Shown one piece after another: positions 60,831-64,000 of a stretch of 64,000 nt of DNA. The DNA comes from Candidatus Hinthialibacter antarcticus. GTDB lineage: Bacteria; Hinthialibacterota; Hinthialibacteria; Hinthialibacterales; Hinthialibacteraceae. The notes beneath the pieces are model-generated. The model was not told the DNA's origin, did not search any database, and saw nothing but the letters and a program-made list of their open reading frames with translations. The stretch's first letter is position 1; each line of letters begins with the position of its first letter. Location of the stretch: the NCBI GenBank assembly GCA_030765645.1, contig JAVCCE010000057.1, positions 62,001-126,000 of the forward strand, given 5' to 3'. The translations under genes were made by a program, and so were the position numbers.

Positions 60831-61940
60831 ATGAAAAAAACTGCCTTCTCATTATTTATATTGACTATTATTTCTCTCTTAAGTATCAATACATTTAGTG
60901 CAGAGCGACCCAATCTGACGCCGACTCCCACGCCGAATTATTTCGCGCAAAATGATATCAATTCTCTGGCGTCGCCAACGCCTACGCCCGTCTACATCGC
61001 GTCTGGCGTTAATCCAACTCCGTCGTGTACCGCTCTGAGCGAGTGCGACAGTGATAGTGATGGTTACAGTGATGATGAAGATCCAAACCCGTATGTATGC
61101 AATCCATGTCGCAAGGCCAATAATTGGGAATTAGACGTGGATTCTGAAATAAATCCCTCATCGGTAACGTTTCAACCAAATACTACTCACCTGTTTCAAT
61201 TGTATTGGGATTATAATGGAGACACGCCAAGATGTAATTTCCCTAGTTCCTGTGCATCAATTACCTGGATAGTGTCTGGTGGTACGTCAGGCGTTGATTA
61301 TGCGATTCTTTCAAGCAGTTATGATTGGGCGGAAATCACATTTTATAATGGAGGGAATTACACAGTGACTGCCACGCATAGCGGGTGGAGCGGCTGCGAC
61401 CCGATTTATGGAAATTGCAGTACACCTTACACATCAGCGCCGGGAGGAAGCGATTCCGTTTCCGTCACAATTCCAACGCCAACACCAACACCGACGAATA
61501 CGCCATCGCCAACTCCAACTCCAGATTGTTGTCAGAAAGCGAGAGACGATCTTAATTGGGTAGAAACGTACTCTTCAACAACAAGCCTTTGTTTGACTGG
61601 GCCTCCAACAGACTTTGAATGTGCTGCAGGATATCTTGCATCAGGTTGGGCAACTGATTTAGCGCATCAAGTTTATCCTCATGATGATGCAAAGAGAAAT
61701 GCTTTTCAGCATGCTGCGTGGCATCTGTATATGGTGGAAACGGGGGGAGTTGCTCATGATTCTGCCAAATTAATAGGAGATGCTTGGGAAGTTGAGGAAC
61801 TCAATCAATGTGGCGAAACATATAAAGACCTATATAATAATAGTATAGGTAGGGCATTAGAGTATGAAACAGGTACAATTCAAACAAGAGTAACTAATGC
61901 AGTTGAAAATGGAGATCTTAGACTTACTCCCGGGTGCTAA
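60831..61940 (+). CDS. Exported modular protein with PT-rich linkers and a DUF6973-like C-terminal domain
   Basis: The protein has 369 aa. A Sec signal of about 24 residues ends near FSA-E. Thr/Pro-rich stretches (TPTPTPN; SPTPTPVYIASG) follow, then a thrombospondin-3-like calcium segment (CDSDSDGYSDDEDPNPYVC). A beta-domain of about 100 residues with Cys pairs is next. A second linker (TPTPTPTNTPSPTPTPD) leads to a Cys-containing helical domain of about 130 residues with KRNAFQHAAWHLYMVETGG and DAWEVEEL ... YNNSIGRAL. That pattern recalls DUF6973-type domains (H..w ... G..A...GDA.E ... NN..G). The DNA becomes AT-rich from about 61100 on. It could be a secreted effector or surface adhesin. 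Confidence 0.65.
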   Translation: MKKTAFSLFILTIISLLSINTFSAERPNLTPTPTPNYFAQNDINSLASPTPTPVYIASGVNPTPSCTALSECDSDSDGYSDDEDPNPYVCNPCRKANNWELDVDSEINPSSVTFQPNTTHLFQLYWDYNGDTPRCNFPSSCASITWIVSGGTSGVDYAILSSSYDWAEITFYNGGNYTVTATHSGWSGCDPIYGNCSTPYTSAPGGSDSVSVTIPTPTPTPTNTPSPTPTPDCCQKARDDLNWVETYSSTTSLCLTGPPTDFECAAGYLASGWATDLAHQVYPHDDAKRNAFQHAAWHLYMVETGGVAHDSAKLIGDAWEVEELNQCGETYKDLYNNSIGRALEYETGTIQTRVTNAVENGDLRLTPGC

Positions 61941-61960
61941 CTAACAACAGGAGACTAATA

Positions 61961-62758
61961 ATGAATCTTTTTAAGATAACTTCATACTTTTCTTTCATAA
62001 TTGTATTTATTCTATCAACTCCATCATCGCATTCAATAGAATCTAAATTTCTTGAATTTGATAGCATCTTACCGGATATAATGGAATTTAAGTTTGATGG
62101 AGGAAGTGGAGTAAAGGCTATCAGACTTGACCAAAAAGAATCTGAATTTCTGCAAAGTAAAACAGAACTCAAAGGTCTCAAAAAAAATCTTCCGGGTTCA
62201 AAAAATTATACTCAAAAATTAGATGGAAATAGTTTATTTTCATCTATCTCAGTTAATTATTTTTTTGGAGAAAAACTATTGATTCCAAAGAATAAGCAAG
62301 TTTTTTTTCAGAATCTTGATCAGTATAAGGCATCTTATGGTAATCGTGGTGATTTTCTTAGACAAAAGAGTGTATTGTACTCTAAAAGGAATGTTACAAA
62401 TTTTGAATTATATTATTTGTCATTAGATCAACTATTACGTTACTATGCTGATAAATATGGTAGCCCGGAAAAGTCGGAAGTGCTGCTGAGAGTATTGCCT
62501 GCTTCTGGTTCTGAGGAATATATCGCTTATGTTGATTGGTCTATTAATGCTTTCTCTAAAATGAGGATTTGTTTCTCGCCAACAGAAAAACTAAAAGATA
62601 ATTACTTCTTTATAATGATCACAATATGTGATGTTGGGCACTATGAAGATTTATTCCCCAATAAAGTATCAGAACCGTTTGAAGTTGATGTGAGTACACT
62701 TGAAACTTCTGAGTTTAAAAGGTATGCCAATATCATAAAGGATGAACTAAGTAAGTAG
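61961..62758 (+). CDS. Exported AT-rich protein of unknown function, downstream partner of 60831
   Basis: In 265 aa a signal peptide (MNLFKITSYFSFIIVFILSTPSSHS) precedes a beta-rich domain with many Lys, Tyr and Phe residues and no recognised family. CAGGAG lies 10 nt before the ATG. The base composition is markedly more AT-rich than upstream genes. The position directly after the modular protein, the shared export route and the shared composition suggest a functional pair. The role as inhibitor, chaperone or second effector is not decidable from sequence. Confidence 0.6.
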   Translation: MNLFKITSYFSFIIVFILSTPSSHSIESKFLEFDSILPDIMEFKFDGGSGVKAIRLDQKESEFLQSKTELKGLKKNLPGSKNYTQKLDGNSLFSSISVNYFFGEKLLIPKNKQVFFQNLDQYKASYGNRGDFLRQKSVLYSKRNVTNFELYYLSLDQLLRYYADKYGSPEKSEVLLRVLPASGSEEYIAYVDWSINAFSKMRICFSPTEKLKDNYFFIMITICDVGHYEDLFPNKVSEPFEVDVSTLETSEFKRYANIIKDELSK

Positions 62759-62786
62759 TAAATTTTGGATGAAGTTTGATTTGCAT

Positions 62787-62814
62787 CCCCAGAGTAGTAA
62801 TTAGTACTCTGGGG
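62787..62814 (+). terminator. Hairpin terminator after the 61961 gene
   Basis: A perfect 10-bp stem, ccccagagta/tactctgggg, with an 8-nt loop; the T-tract after it is weak (agtttgtatt). Confidence 0.65.
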
Positions 62815-62935
62815 AGTTTGTATTCTGAGTAAGTACTAACCTATTCTACCGCTTTACCTCGACCCCTTCGTGCTCTCACATAAAGGCAGCCCGGCGGTGA
62901 CGGCGAGCAGTCTGCTGGTCGCCTTTAGACGGCTT

Positions 62936-63379
62936 CTATTTGCCTGCCTCGCCGATTGGCATGTCTTTAAAACCGCTGTGCGCTAGTTGGCTAACTGTGG
63001 TGTTGTTTAAGAATTCAACTACTAGGGCGTTCAACGTGTCCATCATCTTACCGACGACGCAATCTTGAGTCAGGCATTTTTCGCGTCCCAACACGCATTG
63101 GTTGGGACATAACGGGCCTTCGATGGCTTCGTAAATTTCCCTCAACAAAATTTCATTGGAGGGACGGCTGAGCTGAAACCCTCCTTTGGGGCCGCGAAAA
63201 GCGCGCAATAAGCCGCTTTTTGTCAGACGCTGATGAACTTTCTGTAAGTGGTGTTCGGATACATCCAGGTTCTTTGCGATGTCTTGCGTTTGGATGATTT
63301 TGTCTTCGTGAGCGGCTAAAACGCCTGCCGTGTGCAGCGCAAGCGCAAGAGCGTCTGATAGTTTCAACAGAGTTTGCAT
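62936..63379 (-). CDS. Rrf2-family transcriptional regulator with four-cysteine Fe-S motif
   Basis: The protein has 147 aa. The winged helix carries QTQDIAKNLDVSEHHLQKVHQRLTKSGLLRAFRGPKGGFQLSRP. The cluster-binding cysteines are Cys91, Cys95, Cys102 and Cys107 (CPNQCVLGREKCLTQDC); Rrf2 Fe-S members such as NsrR and IscR use three cysteines. It is probably a redox or nitric oxide sensor. It is divergent from the outer-membrane gene at 63589. AGG lies 8 nt before the ATG. Confidence 0.92.
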   Translation of the reverse strand: MQTLLKLSDALALALHTAGVLAAHEDKIIQTQDIAKNLDVSEHHLQKVHQRLTKSGLLRAFRGPKGGFQLSRPSNEILLREIYEAIEGPLCPNQCVLGREKCLTQDCVVGKMMDTLNALVVEFLNNTTVSQLAHSGFKDMPIGEAGK

Positions 63380-63487
63380 GGAATGACCTCAAAGTATAAA
63401 AAAGTATAAATACGAACCGCTGATTCGCCGCTTCTGTATTTTTTAGTTGTAATTCAGGAAAAAAAGCATAAAAAAGTAAAAAGCGTC

Positions 63488-63524
63488 TTGACAGAAATTC
63501 GCCTATAGTGGTATTCTGATACCA
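63488..63524 (+). promoter_or_regulatory. Promoter with overlapping palindromic operator
   Basis: TTGACA (63488-63493) and TATTCT (63512-63517) with an 18-bp spacer precede the 63589 gene. The palindrome tggtat-tctg-atacca (63509-63524) covers the -10, a natural operator for the divergent Rrf2 protein. The tract 63396-63482 has two tataaaaaagta-like repeats. Confidence 0.65.
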
Positions 63525-63588
63525 GATTACCAAATATGGAAGCAATTTGTCAAGTCTCTTTTTTTACATTGAATATGGGAGAGTGGAA

Positions 63589-64000
63589 ATGGGCCGGAAA
63601 CTCGCGCTAATCGCAATCATCGTTGGATGCTTCGGGCTGACGCCTTCGGTCGTCTGTGCTGAAGATACTATTAGCTTCTGGGACGACAGCGTCAGTATTG
63701 GCGGCGAGGTGCGGGGGCGCGGCGAGTTCTCGAACAATTTCTATACAGCGGATGGGTTGTCTGCGCGTGATGACGAGTTCTTTTTATTGCGCAGCAAATT
63801 ACACTTAGACGTTCACCCCAGCGAGTTGTGGCGGGTTTATGTCGAGTTGCAAGACTCGCGTCAGTTCGAGTCGGATTTCGCCAACCGGCGCGCCGTCCCC
63901 AACGGTTTTGAGGATGACCTCGACCTATTTCAAGGCTATTTCGATTTATATCACATCATGGATTCTCCGGTTTCGCTGCGCGTCGGGCGCCAGATTCTGT
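63589..64000 (+). CDS. Outer-membrane beta-barrel, alginate-export-like (3' end outside window)
   Basis: The first 137 codons are visible. A Sec signal (MGRKLALIAIIVGCFGLTPSVVCA) is followed by a mature start with regular amphipathic strands: VSIGGEVRGRGEFSNNF, FFLLRSKLHLDVHP, WRVYVELQDSRQ, LFQGYFDLYHI, VSLRVGRQIL. The R.R.E..NF and VQLQDSR-type segments match Alginate_export (AlgE-like) barrels. GGGAGAG precedes the ATG. It is probably controlled by the Rrf2 gene next door. Confidence 0.78.
   Translation, partial: MGRKLALIAIIVGCFGLTPSVVCAEDTISFWDDSVSIGGEVRGRGEFSNNFYTADGLSARDDEFFLLRSKLHLDVHPSELWRVYVELQDSRQFESDFANRRAVPNGFEDDLDLFQGYFDLYHIMDSPVSLRVGRQIL

Overview
The window reads as chromosomal DNA from an uncultured, Gram-negative-type bacterium with a secretion-rich, polysaccharide-degrading lifestyle. 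It carries a twin-arginine sulfatase with a CxPxR motif, a twin-arginine Gfo/Idh/MocA oxidoreductase, a DUF1080-type hydrolase, an alpha/beta-hydrolase plus SGNH fusion, a GH3 enzyme and two orphan type IV pseudopilin-like proteins. That mix is usual in Planctomycetota/PVC-like and neighbouring candidate phyla such as Sumerlaeota or Hinthialibacterota. The placement is an inference from gene content and could not be tested here.

Layout. 1-3.2 kb: 3' end of a GreA-type factor, ndk, elongator-type tRNA-Met with its own terminator, hemL, then a repeat-filled gap. 3.2-12.7 kb: sulfatase, two pseudopilins, peroxiredoxin, a 991-aa beta-propeller/GT-C lipoprotein, MocA oxidoreductase and a secreted protein. 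12.7-15.2 kb: an AT-rich restriction-modification cassette (C5 methyltransferase, 99-aa accessory protein, divergent PD-(D/E)xK endonuclease) with a perfect palindrome in the divergent promoter region. 15.2-24.8 kb: yifB, uvrC, a membrane protein, a TPR protein, tRNA-Val, prfB with a programmed +1 frameshift, an alpha/beta hydrolase and a GH3 enzyme. 24.9-35.1 kb: secreted protein, cNMP-binding protein, dprA, secreted protein, carA, a carB split in two by a repeat island, and proC.

35.3-40.9 kb holds the least familiar block, all on + : a Gly-rich exported protein, a 131-aa helical protein, a 1144-aa lipoprotein built of about 70-residue helical repeats, a 33-aa single-pass membrane peptide and a 135-aa protein that looks paralogous to the 131-aa one. 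It ends at a strong terminator. 40.9-48.8 kb: polytopic membrane protein, larE, WYL regulator, an unknown protein, recN, a lytic transglycosylase and two small proteins. 48.9-52.6 kb: an EIIA(Ntr)-like protein, a PII-like protein and two CPA2/Kef-type antiporters in series, which looks like a regulated cation transport module. 52.6-59 kb: bshB1-like deacetylase, SAM methyltransferase, DUF1080 protein, bifunctional esterase, DEAD-box helicase. 59.4-62.8 kb: three exported proteins, the last two increasingly AT-rich and arranged like a secreted effector with a cognate partner. 62.9-64 kb: an Rrf2-type regulator divergent from a truncated alginate-export-like beta-barrel gene, with a palindrome over the latter's -10.

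The strongest candidates for something undescribed are the giant-lipoprotein block, the restriction-modification cassette with a non-canonical small protein and GACGTC-containing operator, and the exported effector/partner pair. The split carB and the RF2 frameshift are directly visible in the sequence. No CRISPR array, rRNA, transposase or phage genes were seen.
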